A DNA stretch of 64,000 nt from JBAXTZ01 sp041666525 (lineage in GTDB: Bacteria > Bacillota > Negativicutes > JBAXTZ01). The DNA is taken from positions 1 through 64,000 of the forward strand of contig JBAYGT010000004.1 of assembly GCA_041666525.1 (NCBI GenBank). Direction: 5' to 3'. Within the stretch, counting starts at the first letter, position 1, and each line of letters begins with the position of its first letter. The position numbers and the translations under genes are program-made. Under the pieces are notes generated by a model that searched no databases, was not told where the DNA came from, and saw nothing but the letters and a program-made list of their open reading frames with translations. This document shows, piece by piece, positions 1 to 8,617 of the stretch.

Positions 1-114
1 CTGGAAGTGGATTACGCGTGGAAGATGTTCTACTGGGACAATGTTAACGGCGCGGACAACGACCAGGGCGAAGGCAACAACAACTTCCTGATTCATCTGA
101 ATTATTCGTTCTAG
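1..114 (+). CDS. C-terminal end of an outer-membrane beta-barrel protein (porin), 5' part outside the window
   Basis: The first 37 codons of the window are open and end at a TAG. The peptide ends in LIHLNYSF: alternating hydrophobic residues and a terminal Phe, the usual C-terminal signature recognised by the BAM machinery in outer-membrane barrels. In Negativicutes such ends are typical of SLH-domain porins, but the N-terminal SLH region would lie outside the window, so that subtype is inference. A strong intrinsic terminator follows within 25 bases, so this is the last gene of its transcript. Confidence 0.6.
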   Translation: MEVDYAWKMFYWDNVNGADNDQGEGNNNFLIHLNYSF

Positions 115-137
115 TTAGCAACCGAAACAACAAAAAA

Positions 138-164
138 GCAGACAGCGAAAGCTGTCTGCCTTTT
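138..164 (+). terminator. Intrinsic terminator of the porin gene
   Basis: A perfect 9-bp stem (GCAGACAGC / GCTGTCTGC) with a GAAA tetraloop is followed by CTTTT. It lies 24 bases after the porin stop codon and ahead of the ribosome binding site of the next gene. Confidence 0.85.
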
Positions 165-206
165 GCTGTTGAAAAATAATCTGACAAACGAAGGAAGATT
201 AAGAAA

Positions 207-2084
207 ATGAAAAATGTTTATGCACAAGCGTTGCAATTATTAACTAGTGGACAATTGGATCAGGCAGAAATTTTATATAATCAACTACTTACCGCTAATG
301 TCAACTGTGATTTGATACTAAATGATTTGGGTGTAATCTATTTTATGCGCAAAGATTATCAAATTGCCGCAAAGTATTACGAGGCAGCGTTGCTGTTTGA
401 TCCCCACAACGCCAAAACTAATCTGAATTATGGCAATACTCTGCGCGAAATCGGCAACATTGAACAAGCCGAACGCATCTATAATCTTGCTTTTGAATAT
501 AACCCGGACATTAATTGGAAACTCAGGATACTTGAACAGTTGATTAATACGATGTTGTTGGTTGATCGCCGTCAGGACGCGCATAAATATTGGCAGAAGG
601 TGCTTGACATTGATCCGCAGAACTTACATTCTCTGCACAACTATGCCAACTTTCAGCAAGAAACAATGAATGACTATACCTTGGCTTGTGAAATTTTTGA
701 AAAAATTGCTGCCAGTGATAAATATCCGGCACTGGCGCAATTGTATAACGACTGGGCTATTGCCTTGAAAAACTTGGGCCAATATGAATTGGCTATGCAG
801 CAATACGAACGGTCGATTGCCATTAGACCGCAGGCCCACATTTACAGTAACATGCTCTATGATTTATTGTTTTCAGAAGCTAATGATAATCTGGAGATAT
901 TACAAAAACATCAGCAATATCCGTTGCTGTTTCAATCAACGATAGCAAAAAAATATTCGCATTCGGCAGTTGCAACCGGTAGCAAAAAACTATTGCGAAT
1001 CGGCTATATTTCCCCGGATTTCCGGCATCATTCAGTAGGGATGTTTTGTTTGAATGTCCTGAAAAATCACGACCATGAGGAATTTGAAATATTCTGTTAC
1101 TATAGCTGTCCAATAAATGATGAAGAGACGGTGAAGTTCAAAGAGTGCGCGGATCATTGGCGCGATGTTGCCGTTATTAACCATGTTGAAGTTGCCAAAA
1201 TGATCAATAACGACAAAATCGATATATTGGTTGATTTATCAGGACACACCAAAGGCAACGCAATGCAAGTATTTTTAGCCAAACCGGCGCCGATACAAAT
1301 ATCGTGGCTTGGTTATAATTTCTCTACCGGTATAAATGATATTGATTATTTTATTACCGATACAACAATTGCGCCAGTTGGAATGTTGGACGAGCAGTTT
1401 AGTGAAAAACTGCTGCGGATGCCAGGATGCTTTTTGACTAACAAACCACATAATAACTTGCCGCAGGTCGCTGAAACTCCCGCTTTTAAAAACGGTTATA
1501 TTACTTTTGGTCTGTGCGGAAATATTGCTAAAATTAATAAATCTATGATAGCAATATATACTGATGTTCTAAAGGCTGTGCCCGGCAGCAAGTTGCTTGT
1601 AAAATCCGCCGCGATGAATGATGCGGCTGTCAGAGATAATTTTTACCAACTTTTTGCGGAGTTGGGTATTGTTGCGGACCGATTATTATTTAAAGAACGT
1701 GATGATTCAACCGGACTTCATCTTATGAGCTTAAATAGTATTGATATACTTCTCGACTGGTATCCGTACAACGGTGTTACAATTACTTGCGAGGCATTAT
1801 CGATGGGTGTACCGGTCGTCAGTCTGTACGGTGATAGCCATCGGGCCCGTGTAGGACTCAGTATTCTGACAGCGCTCGCCCGACCGCAATGGGCGGCCGG
1901 AAACCGTGAAGAGTTTGTTGAGATAGCTGTTGGCTTGTGTAGCGATGTTGAGGCGTTAAACAGAATACGTCTCGGTCTGCGCAACGAGTTTCTGAACTCG
2001 CCGCTTTGTGACGCTAAGACCTTCACGGCCAAGCTGGAGCAGGCGTATCGTGATGGCTGGCAACGATTTTGTTTTTTAAAATAG
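207..2084 (+). CDS. TPR-repeat protein with O-GlcNAc-transferase-like (GT41) catalytic domain
   Basis: The 625-residue protein has tetratricopeptide repeats over about residues 1-230 (repeated A-x-x-Y-x-x-A and D/P turns), then a C-terminal domain from about residue 261. That domain starts with RIGYISPDFRHHSVGMF, the hallmark of the SPINDLY/OGT (GT41) catalytic region, and later has GVTITCEALSMGVPVVSL, the nucleotide-sugar binding end of the GT-B fold. The family moves a sugar (often GlcNAc) from UDP-sugar to protein Ser/Thr; in bacteria many members modify flagellins or surface proteins. No signal peptide is visible, so it is cytoplasmic. A GGAAGATTAAGAAA ribosome site precedes the ATG. The acceptor protein cannot be told from the context. 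Confidence 0.85.
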   Translation: MKNVYAQALQLLTSGQLDQAEILYNQLLTANVNCDLILNDLGVIYFMRKDYQIAAKYYEAALLFDPHNAKTNLNYGNTLREIGNIEQAERIYNLAFEYNPDINWKLRILEQLINTMLLVDRRQDAHKYWQKVLDIDPQNLHSLHNYANFQQETMNDYTLACEIFEKIAASDKYPALAQLYNDWAIALKNLGQYELAMQQYERSIAIRPQAHIYSNMLYDLLFSEANDNLEILQKHQQYPLLFQSTIAKKYSHSAVATGSKKLLRIGYISPDFRHHSVGMFCLNVLKNHDHEEFEIFCYYSCPINDEETVKFKECADHWRDVAVINHVEVAKMINNDKIDILVDLSGHTKGNAMQVFLAKPAPIQISWLGYNFSTGINDIDYFITDTTIAPVGMLDEQFSEKLLRMPGCFLTNKPHNNLPQVAETPAFKNGYITFGLCGNIAKINKSMIAIYTDVLKAVPGSKLLVKSAAMNDAAVRDNFYQLFAELGIVADRLLFKERDDSTGLHLMSLNSIDILLDWYPYNGVTITCEALSMGVPVVSLYGDSHRARVGLSILTALARPQWAAGNREEFVEIAVGLCSDVEALNRIRLGLRNEFLNSPLCDAKTFTAKLEQAYRDGWQRFCFLK

Positions 2085-2430
2085 TTGAACCGGCTCGCGG
2101 TTATAGAACTCGATACATATTCAAAACATTGGGAAGTTGCTGAATAATTTAATAGAGTTATTTTATATTTCGCAGCGAATTTTGATTTTCGATTAACATG
2201 TATTTGCGATGCGTGGTGCAACTGCTACACTATCTCAGCGGACATGAGCCGATTTGTTGTTTGTGTCATTATATTGTCATCGGCATGTGTTACTATGGGA
2301 TGGCAAGTGTTGTTCGTAGTGATGGTTGCTATTTGTGTTGCTAATGGTGACCCAATCAAAATTCATGCACTTGCTTTTGAATTGAAGTACGCTTTTAAAT
2401 AAATTTTCAAGTGAGCAAGGAGCATAATCA
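2085..2430. other. Intergenic region with no supported gene
   Basis: These 346 bases hold no convincing gene. A 48-codon Cys-rich frame (2198..2344) has no ribosome site and was rejected. No strong terminator or promoter stands out; a weak AT-rich stretch just ahead of 2431 could hold the promoter of the flavoprotein gene. Confidence 0.5.
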
Positions 2431-2997
2431 ATGAAGGTTGTAGCGTTACAATGCAGTTCAAGAATTAATGGCAATACAACACAGCTGTTGTGGGAAATTG
2501 TTGATACGCTTGAGAACGAAGGTGTCGACGTCCAATGGTACAATATCAGTAAATTGAACATAACTGGTTGCCAAAGTTGTTATGGGTGCAAAGAACAAGC
2601 TTTTTGCGTAGTTCAAGATGATGCTTGGGAGATTTTAAAGGAAATTTTCAACGCCGATGCGGTTGTTTTCGGTACGCCGGTTTATATGTGGGATATGCCG
2701 GGGCAACTAAAATTAGTTATTGATCGAATGTTCTCTTTTCTAAACGATGATTGTTCAAGCAAGTTAACTGCTGGAAAAAAGATGTTGTGGGCGGTAACGC
2801 AAAGAACTCCTGATGCAAATGTTTTTCGACCATATTTTGAGAAATCAATACATATGCTTCAGATGGCAGGATTTGGTGAAGGGAAGGTAGTCATTGGCGC
2901 AGATTTGCGTGAACAAAATGATATCTGCAAACAGTATGCGGTGTTGGAAAAAGCGCGGGCAAGTGCTAGCTGGTTATTGAACCGGGATATATCGTGA
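2431..2997 (+). CDS. Iron-sulfur flavoprotein / NAD(P)H-dependent FMN reductase family
   Basis: A 188-residue flavodoxin-fold protein. Residues 8-16 (CSSRINGNT) form the FMN phosphate loop, and GTPVYMWDMPGQLK is the usual isoalloxazine-side loop. Cysteines 47, 50, 53 and 59 are spaced C-x2-C-x2-C-x5-C, the compact cluster motif of the iron-sulfur flavoprotein (Isf) family, so a [4Fe-4S] cluster plus FMN is likely. Family members pass electrons from ferredoxin or NAD(P)H to small acceptors such as quinones, O2 or peroxide. An AAGGAG site lies close ahead of the ATG. It converges on an HxlR regulator and shares a two-way terminator with it. The physiological substrate is unknown. Confidence 0.8.
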   Translation: MKVVALQCSSRINGNTTQLLWEIVDTLENEGVDVQWYNISKLNITGCQSCYGCKEQAFCVVQDDAWEILKEIFNADAVVFGTPVYMWDMPGQLKLVIDRMFSFLNDDCSSKLTAGKKMLWAVTQRTPDANVFRPYFEKSIHMLQMAGFGEGKVVIGADLREQNDICKQYAVLEKARASASWLLNRDIS

Positions 2998-3061
2998 TGA
3001 ATGTGAAAGTACGCTGCTGTTGATGTGCAAATGAGTTTTTAATATAGACCCTCTCTCCTTC

Positions 3062-3107
3062 GAAAAGAGCCGTGGTGAGACTGAAAAATCTCAACACGGC
3101 TCTTTTC
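3062..3107. terminator. Two-way terminator between the flavoprotein and HxlR genes
   Basis: A 13-bp perfect outer stem (GAAAAGAGCCGTG pairing with its complement), one mismatch and a further 5-bp stem enclose an 8-base loop. A-run and T-run flank the stem on opposite sides, so it can stop transcription in both directions between the two convergent genes. Confidence 0.85.
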
Positions 3108-3128
3108 ACGTTCCGGGTAATTTTTAGG

Positions 3129-3479
3129 TTATTCATCGCACAACGAACGAATGAACTGGTATCGCTCAGAACTGTTGTTCTCAAACCAAACACACATGGC
3201 GTCAAGTATCGGTACGACACTGGCGCCTTTTTTGGTCAGTTCGTATTCGACGCGCGGCGGCACTTCGGGATAAATATGTTTATTAATGAATCCGTCTAAC
3301 TCCAATTCACGCAGTTGGTTGGTTAGTGATTTTTGCGAAATTTTCCGCAAATACTTTTTAATTTCGCCGGTTCGCTTGCGGCCGTCGCTGTGCAGAAGAT
3401 AGAGAATAAGCGGTTTCCATTTTCCGCCGATCATATCAAAAACTGCTTCGATTTCGCAAACAACAACTTTTGTTTCCAA
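3129..3479 (-). CDS. HxlR-family winged-helix transcriptional regulator
   Basis: The 116-residue protein is the usual size of the family and contains GGKWKPLILYLL and a recognition helix region ISQKSLTNQLRELELDGF, followed by the wing (PPRVEYELTKKG). HxlR proteins bind palindromic DNA as dimers, and several (YodB, CatR, HypR of Bacillus) sense quinones or disulfide stress through one N-terminal cysteine. Here Cys8 sits at that place (METKVVVCEIE), so a redox or electrophile sensor is plausible. The gene is divergent from a short-chain dehydrogenase, and stacked palindromes lie between the two starts, which suggests it represses both. Confidence 0.88.
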   Translation of the reverse strand: METKVVVCEIEAVFDMIGGKWKPLILYLLHSDGRKRTGEIKKYLRKISQKSLTNQLRELELDGFINKHIYPEVPPRVEYELTKKGASVVPILDAMCVWFENNSSERYQFIRSLCDE

Positions 3480-3544
3480 AATATATTTTCCTCACTTAAT
3501 CATATTGTTACGCAATTGTTACTTTTTTGTATCTATACGCCAAA

Positions 3545-3587
3545 AAAGTACGTACTTTACAGCATTTGCTGTAGGTAGTATACTACC
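3545..3587. promoter_or_regulatory. Three adjacent palindromes, candidate HxlR operator
   Basis: Between the divergent HxlR and SDR genes lie three back-to-back 14-base palindromes: AAAGTACGTACTTT (3545..3558), ACAGCATTTGCTGT (3559..3572; 6-bp arms, 2-base centre) and GGTAGTATACTACC (3574..3587). TACT and AGTA half-sites recur, as in known sites of the HxlR relatives YodB and CatR. The position fits autoregulation and control of the dehydrogenase. Confidence 0.6.
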
Positions 3588-3656
3588 GTCGTCAAAACAT
3601 CGTCTATAATTTAATTTTTCGATGAATGTGCGACTTAAGCTGAAAGAGGTAATGAA

Positions 3657-4376
3657 ATGAAAAAATTAATAGTTATAACCGGAGCCAGTTCAGGAATTGG
3701 CGAAGCGACTGCGCGACTGCTGTCGGAAATGGGGCATCCGCTATTATTGTTGGCACGGCGTGTTGAGCGGTTGGAAGCGCTGAAGTTGCCGAACACTATT
3801 TGTGTTAAAACCGATGTAACTGACGTTGATGCAATAACGGCAGCGGTAGCACTTGCCGAAGAAAAATACGGGGCAGTAGATTGCTTTATCAACAATGCTG
3901 GCATGATGCTGCTTGGCGCTGCTGACACCCAGAATCCTGCGGAATGGAAGCAGATGTTTGATGTCAATGTATTAGGCGTGTTAAATGGTATCCATGCAGT
4001 GCTTGGTAAGATGATTGCGAAGCAGGCGGGAACAATAATAAATATCAGCTCGATTGCCGGGCGCAAAACTTTTCCGAACCATGCGGCGTATTGCGGTACG
4101 AAATTTGCTGTACACGCCATTACGGAAAATATTCGCGAAGAAGTTGCCGGCAGCAACGTGCGGATGACGACAATCGCACCGGGTGTGGTCGAAACGGAAT
4201 TGTTAGGACATACCACCAGTGACGGTATAATTGACGGTTATAATCAATGGAAACAATCGATTGACGGCGGTATGCGTCCGCTGGATGTGGCAAATGCGAT
4301 TGCCTTTGCCTATAATCAGCCGCAAAATGTTTGTATCCGCGAAATTGTACTGGCGCCGACAAAACAACAGGCCTAG
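3657..4376 (+). CDS. Short-chain dehydrogenase/reductase (SDR)
   Basis: The 239-residue protein has the full classical SDR pattern: cofactor motif TGASSGIG at residues 8-15, NNAG at 79-82, catalytic Ser near 132, Tyr145 and Lys149 (YCGTK). It matches the YdfG-like group of NAD(P)-dependent reductases, but the substrate cannot be assigned. The start follows an AGAGGTAATGAA ribosome site. Its divergence from the HxlR regulator with palindromes in between suggests induction by a reactive carbonyl or quinone; that is inference. Confidence 0.88.
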   Translation: MKKLIVITGASSGIGEATARLLSEMGHPLLLLARRVERLEALKLPNTICVKTDVTDVDAITAAVALAEEKYGAVDCFINNAGMMLLGAADTQNPAEWKQMFDVNVLGVLNGIHAVLGKMIAKQAGTIINISSIAGRKTFPNHAAYCGTKFAVHAITENIREEVAGSNVRMTTIAPGVVETELLGHTTSDGIIDGYNQWKQSIDGGMRPLDVANAIAFAYNQPQNVCIREIVLAPTKQQA

Positions 4377-4384
4377 TAAATTCG

Positions 4385-4439
4385 AAAACAAGCTCAACGG
4401 TCGGGAAGAAATAATCTTTCCTGCAGTTGAGCTTGTTTT
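4385..4439. terminator. Two-way terminator between the SDR and transporter genes
   Basis: A perfect 14-bp stem (AAAACAAGCTCAAC with its complement) encloses a smaller inner hairpin. A-run on one flank and T-run on the other let it serve both convergent genes; the minus-strand gene ends at 4441. Confidence 0.85.
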
Positions 4440-4440
4440 G

Positions 4441-6669
4441 TTATTTAAAGCGCTGTTCCAATGCCGACAGGACTGACCAGCGTGGCTGTTTTTGTACCAA
4501 GCCGATGCCGGAAACCCAATAGTGGTAATTGCTGGTGATATAGCCATTCATTTTTTTACTTTCAATCCATTGATCGACAAATTCGCGCCAACCTTCGGCA
4601 TTAGTATTTGGCGGCAACGGAAAGGCACCGGGGAATTCATTGTTATTGGTTGGAGATGTCATTACTGAATATTGCGGATGCAATATTCGTTGCGAATAAC
4701 CTTCTTCGGCGCTGATTAACAATAAATCGGCCGGATGTTTGGTGAAAAAATCGGTTTGGTGATCAAGGATAACAGTTTTGTGATGGGGAAAGAGATGCTG
4801 GATTGGTTTGACAAGGGCGCTACCCGACGAAACGGCGATAGAAATGCTGTGATCGTTGATCAGCCGTTCCAAAGTTGTGTTCCAGTCCGGAAATTCGGAT
4901 TTTTTGTTGTTAGCCGCCATCACCGCAATGTGCAAAGTTATATAAGGTATTGACATTTTATATTCTTCCAGACGGGTCTCGCTGACCGTGATGCCCCCGA
5001 TGACTATATCTAGAACGCCGCTATTGATGGCTGTTAAATCTTTTTTGTTCAACGGAAAGAATACAATTGTTTTGCAATCCAAAGATTCGGCAAGGTTGTA
5101 CATCATACTCATGTCAAAGCCAACCAATTTGTTGCGGGTGTTTTCGAAACTAAAAGGAATATTTGTTACGTAACCGACTCGCAACTCGCCTTCTTTTAGA
5201 ATCTGCTTAAGCCAGTCTGTGTTTGCAGAACGCGGCGGATAATTTTTTAACGTCGCCGTTTTTTTCTCAATCACCGTTTGAACGAGGGCGTTTCGCTCGC
5301 GGTCAATCGGCATAAAGTCGGCGGCCAAGATACCGGCTGTTTTGGATTCGTTGTTATTAATCAGGTGGGTAAAACCGAGATAGATGCCCAAACCACAGAG
5401 CAACGAGAGAATTATTGATAACGGTGCGTAGAACAAAAGTTTTGCCGGACGAAAATGCCACTCGCGATTGAGCGCTGCACACCACATCAGGACAATTACT
5501 ACGATGAACATCGTATTATTGGCATTGTTGAAAAACACCAAAATATTTGAAGTGATGAAGAAAATATTAAAGGCTTGCGGCGGGATATTGGCGAGTTCCA
5601 GCAAAAACGGCACTACCAAAACATTGGAACCGAACAAACAGGGCACACCGACCAAAAATAATAGTAGTTGATTGGCGAAAGTTATTGTGACATCAAAAAA
5701 CCAGCCGCCAAACATTACAAAAAAGATTACCAGAAATTTATAACTCGATGGCACGATAAATGCCAGCGGTACAAATACATCAATATGTTTGCGGCGTTCT
5801 TCAATTACTGCTGGTGATGCATTGTTTTTTTCAGCCAGTTCCTTGTCGAGTGCGTACAGACCTTCGTAAGCCAACGGCAATGCCATAAAGGAGTTTCCCG
5901 ATGCAAACGATAACAAGAGCGCGGGCGACGCGGCGCGGATAATTTGCGAGTAAGTCAGTTGTGTGAACATGATTGCCATCGCCGGAAGAATGAGTAATGT
6001 GAAAATCACATTGTAGGCCATGGACGCCGTAATATATAACAGTACTTCCTGCGCGCCGCTTGGCGAGGATACGCCGAAGGTATACGCGGATATCAGCATC
6101 AAACCCAATGGCATAATTTTCATAATATAGTTGTTGCAGAGTTTGAGCGACACTACTATTTTGTCCAACAAGCCAAGTGTTTCCGATTTGTCCGGGGCGT
6201 TTATCAGCGATACGCCCATGAGAATACAGAATAATACTACCGCCGGGATATAGCCCTCAGATAGCGAATGAAACGGATTGGCCGGGATAAAGACGTCGAC
6301 CAGATTAATGGGTGAGCTACCATCGTTCATATGTGGCACGAAAAAAGTTGCCCGCTCGATATTGGGAAAACAGTAGGGTAAAAACCAGGCGAAGATAGCG
6401 CTGATCAACCACAGCAACAACAAAATCCAACCGCAGTATTTGGCGGCGGCTTTGGCGTTTTTGTTGTTAAGTGAGCCAATCGAGCGGATGAGCGAAAAAA
6501 ACAGATAGGGAATAATCGTTATCTGTAAAGCGCCCACAAAAGCCGAGTTGACGAATTCCAGTATTTTACAACGCTCGCCAAAGAAAAAACCAATAATTGC
6601 ACCGATGAAGATTGAAAGAATAATTTTCTTGTTCATGGACAATGCTTGATAGCGGTTTATTATTGACAT
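4441..6669 (-). CDS. Dicarboxylate/amino acid:cation symporter fused to an extracellular solute-binding domain
   Basis: The 742-residue protein joins two families. Residues 1 to about 430 are a multi-pass membrane carrier of the DAACS (GltP/DctA) family, with many hydrophobic segments and the FASGNSFMALPLAYEG region in place of the serine-rich hairpin loop. Residues about 470-720 are a family 3 solute-binding domain (GELRVGYVTNIPFSFENTR, then LVGFDMSMMYNLAESL, SGVLDIVIGGITVSETR), normally a separate periplasmic protein of amino-acid ABC importers. The binding domain would lie outside the inner membrane. The likely role is sodium- or proton-driven uptake of an acidic or polar amino acid with a tethered receptor. 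A GGAG site precedes the ATG; Met12 is an alternative start. Confidence 0.82.
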   Translation of the reverse strand: MSIINRYQALSMNKKIILSIFIGAIIGFFFGERCKILEFVNSAFVGALQITIIPYLFFSLIRSIGSLNNKNAKAAAKYCGWILLLLWLISAIFAWFLPYCFPNIERATFFVPHMNDGSSPINLVDVFIPANPFHSLSEGYIPAVVLFCILMGVSLINAPDKSETLGLLDKIVVSLKLCNNYIMKIMPLGLMLISAYTFGVSSPSGAQEVLLYITASMAYNVIFTLLILPAMAIMFTQLTYSQIIRAASPALLLSFASGNSFMALPLAYEGLYALDKELAEKNNASPAVIEERRKHIDVFVPLAFIVPSSYKFLVIFFVMFGGWFFDVTITFANQLLLFLVGVPCLFGSNVLVVPFLLELANIPPQAFNIFFITSNILVFFNNANNTMFIVVIVLMWCAALNREWHFRPAKLLFYAPLSIILSLLCGLGIYLGFTHLINNNESKTAGILAADFMPIDRERNALVQTVIEKKTATLKNYPPRSANTDWLKQILKEGELRVGYVTNIPFSFENTRNKLVGFDMSMMYNLAESLDCKTIVFFPLNKKDLTAINSGVLDIVIGGITVSETRLEEYKMSIPYITLHIAVMAANNKKSEFPDWNTTLERLINDHSISIAVSSGSALVKPIQHLFPHHKTVILDHQTDFFTKHPADLLLISAEEGYSQRILHPQYSVMTSPTNNNEFPGAFPLPPNTNAEGWREFVDQWIESKKMNGYITSNYHYWVSGIGLVQKQPRWSVLSALEQRFK

Positions 6670-6747
6670 ATATTGTTCTCCGCAACATATTTTTTTTCAT
6701 TATAACACAGCGCTGATGACACATAAACAATCTGTCTGCGCAATCTA

Positions 6748-6775
6748 TTAACTACAACCGGAAATCTGCTATAAT
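6748..6775 (+). promoter_or_regulatory. Probable promoter of metA
   Basis: An extended -10 element, TGCTATAAT, has its TATAAT at 6770..6775, about 30 bases before the start codon. A -35-like TTAACT lies 16 bases upstream at 6748..6753 and is weak, as is common with extended -10 promoters. No SAM riboswitch or T-box fits in the short leader. Confidence 0.55.
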
Positions 6776-6806
6776 AAATGCACTAATTGTTAGTGAGGTT
6801 TTTGTT

Positions 6807-7724
6807 GTGCCAATAAATATTCCCAATGATTTACCGGCGAGTGATATTCTTAATAACGAGAATATCTTCGTAATGAATGAAGAGCGTGCTGTGCATCAGG
6901 ACATCCGTCCGTTACGGATTGCGCTGCTTAATTTGATGCCGACCAAAATTGCTACCGAGACGCAAATTTTGCGATTAATTGGTAACTCGCCGTTGCAGGT
7001 AGATGTCGACTTGGTGCATACCGCCAGTCACCAATCATTGAACACACCCAGTGAGCATTTGTATAAATTCTATAATACATTTTCAGAAATCAAACATAAT
7101 CGCTACGACGGTTTGATTATCACCGGCGCGCCAGTCGAAAACATGGAATTTGCTGATGTTGATTATTGGCCGGAGTTGGTAGAAATCATGGAGTGGAGTA
7201 AGCACAATGTGTTTTCAACACTGCATATTTGTTGGGGAGCACAAGCTGGGTTGTATTATCATTACGGCATTCCCAAATACCCGCTTGCCGAAAAAATGTT
7301 TGGCGTGTTTTGGCACAAAGTGAAAATAAATAATCGCAAGTTGCTGCGCGGATTTGACGAAGAATTTCTGGCGCCGCACTCGCGCCATACCGAAGTCAGA
7401 GCCGAAGATATCGAAAAGATCGCCAATCTGGAAATTCTCGTCGATTCAGATGCTGCCGGAATCTATCTGGTGAAAGCCGAGGGCGGACGGCAGGTGTTTG
7501 TGACCGGTCATTCGGAGTACGACAAGGGCACACTCAAGGCGGAATATGATCGTGATATGGCAAAGGCTTTACCGATTAACATTCCGAGCAACTATTATCC
7601 GGACGATAATCCGGAACGCGAACCGCAAGTGCGGTGGCGCAGCCACGCTAACCTGTTGTTTGCCAACTGGCTGAATTATTATGTTTATCAGGAAACACCG
7701 TATGACCTTGGCAAATTGAGATAA
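6807..7724 (+). CDS. metA: Homoserine O-acyltransferase MetA, predicted acetyl-CoA user
   Basis: A full-length 305-residue MetA (PF04204). It activates homoserine for methionine synthesis by acylating its hydroxyl. Catalytic residues fall at the standard numbers: Cys142 (LHICWGAQAG), His235 and Glu237 (TGHSEYD). Residue 111 is Glu (GAPVENMEF). Published work on Bacillus MetA links Glu111 to acetyl-CoA and Gly111 (E. coli) to succinyl-CoA, so this is probably a homoserine O-acetyltransferase despite the usual succinyltransferase label. The ATG is at 6807 after a weak GTGAGG ribosome site. A GNAT gene follows 19 bases later and may be co-transcribed. Confidence 0.95.
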   Translation: MPINIPNDLPASDILNNENIFVMNEERAVHQDIRPLRIALLNLMPTKIATETQILRLIGNSPLQVDVDLVHTASHQSLNTPSEHLYKFYNTFSEIKHNRYDGLIITGAPVENMEFADVDYWPELVEIMEWSKHNVFSTLHICWGAQAGLYYHYGIPKYPLAEKMFGVFWHKVKINNRKLLRGFDEEFLAPHSRHTEVRAEDIEKIANLEILVDSDAAGIYLVKAEGGRQVFVTGHSEYDKGTLKAEYDRDMAKALPINIPSNYYPDDNPEREPQVRWRSHANLLFANWLNYYVYQETPYDLGKLR

Positions 7725-7743
7725 GAAATGCGGGTGGTTCTTT

Positions 7744-8589
7744 ATGTATGAAATTACTGCTCTGAGCGGTTACGATTATGACCAGTTGGCCGAAACCTTT
7801 AACAGCGCTTTTTCTGATTACATACTGCCGGTTAATATTAGCGCAGCCGGTTTGCAATCAATGCTCTGCAGCCGTTCGTATGTTCCTGAATTATCACGCG
7901 GAATTACTGTGTCCGGCGTTTTAGCGGGAGTTATTTTCATCGGTCAGCGCGAGCGGGAACTATATGTATGTTCAATGGGTGTTGTTCCGGAGCAGCGGCG
8001 GCGTGGATTGGCAGTCCGATTGTTGGAAGCGGCACAAAACAGCTTAGTCCAGTCAGATGCGCAGCGATTATTGCTGGAAGTAATTACCACCAACGACAAA
8101 GCAGTCGCTCTATATCACAAGCAGGGATTTGAAATCCGGCGTGAGCTGGTGTGTCTAAAAGTCGCAAGAACAGCGCTGGCAAGTTTAGCTAATCAGATAG
8201 TCGAGCCTGTCGCATTATGTAATATCCCCGGAGATTGCAGTGATTATTTTGATTTTTTACCAACCTGGCAAAATCAATATGCGACAATAAAGCTGTTTCC
8301 GGAAAACACTATCAGGGCAGCACAAGTACGTATTGGTGGTAATATCGGCGGTTTTGCTGTATTCAATTATCAGTCGGGCAGCATTCTGCAGCTTGCGGTG
8401 GATAAGGCTAACCGCAGACAGGGTATCGGTAAAGCTTTACTGGCTTATATTGCAAAAGAAACCACTTGTGATTCGGTGTCGATGGTTAATGTTGAAGAAA
8501 ACCAGCCGCTGGCGGTATTTTTGCAGAAGGCTGGTTTTAGTGAATACGTCAGACAATATGAGCTGGTGTGGGGAAATACTATCGGTTGA
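7744..8589 (+). CDS. GNAT acetyltransferase with two GNAT domains
   Basis: The 281-residue protein carries two acetyl-CoA binding motif A copies: VVPEQRRRGLAVRLL (about residues 80-95) and VDKANRRQGIGKALLAYI (about 219-236). Each GNAT domain of about 140 residues ends with the usual asparagine/aromatic segment (VALYHKQGFE and LAVFLQKAGFSEY). No substrate is evident. It lies between metA and a DUF1904 gene in the same direction with short gaps, so the three may form one operon. Confidence 0.82.
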   Translation: MYEITALSGYDYDQLAETFNSAFSDYILPVNISAAGLQSMLCSRSYVPELSRGITVSGVLAGVIFIGQRERELYVCSMGVVPEQRRRGLAVRLLEAAQNSLVQSDAQRLLLEVITTNDKAVALYHKQGFEIRRELVCLKVARTALASLANQIVEPVALCNIPGDCSDYFDFLPTWQNQYATIKLFPENTIRAAQVRIGGNIGGFAVFNYQSGSILQLAVDKANRRQGIGKALLAYIAKETTCDSVSMVNVEENQPLAVFLQKAGFSEYVRQYELVWGNTIG

Positions 8590-8617
8590 TTTTTTGAACA
8601 AAATATTTGGAGGAGTT

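Noticed and set aside
2198..2344. 48-codon Cys-rich frame in the gap before the flavoprotein gene
   Set aside because: No ribosome binding site, no recognisable motif, and the frame is short enough to arise by chance.
6670..6806. SAM riboswitch or T-box ahead of metA
   Set aside because: The gap is too short and no conserved core or specifier/antiterminator sequence can be found.
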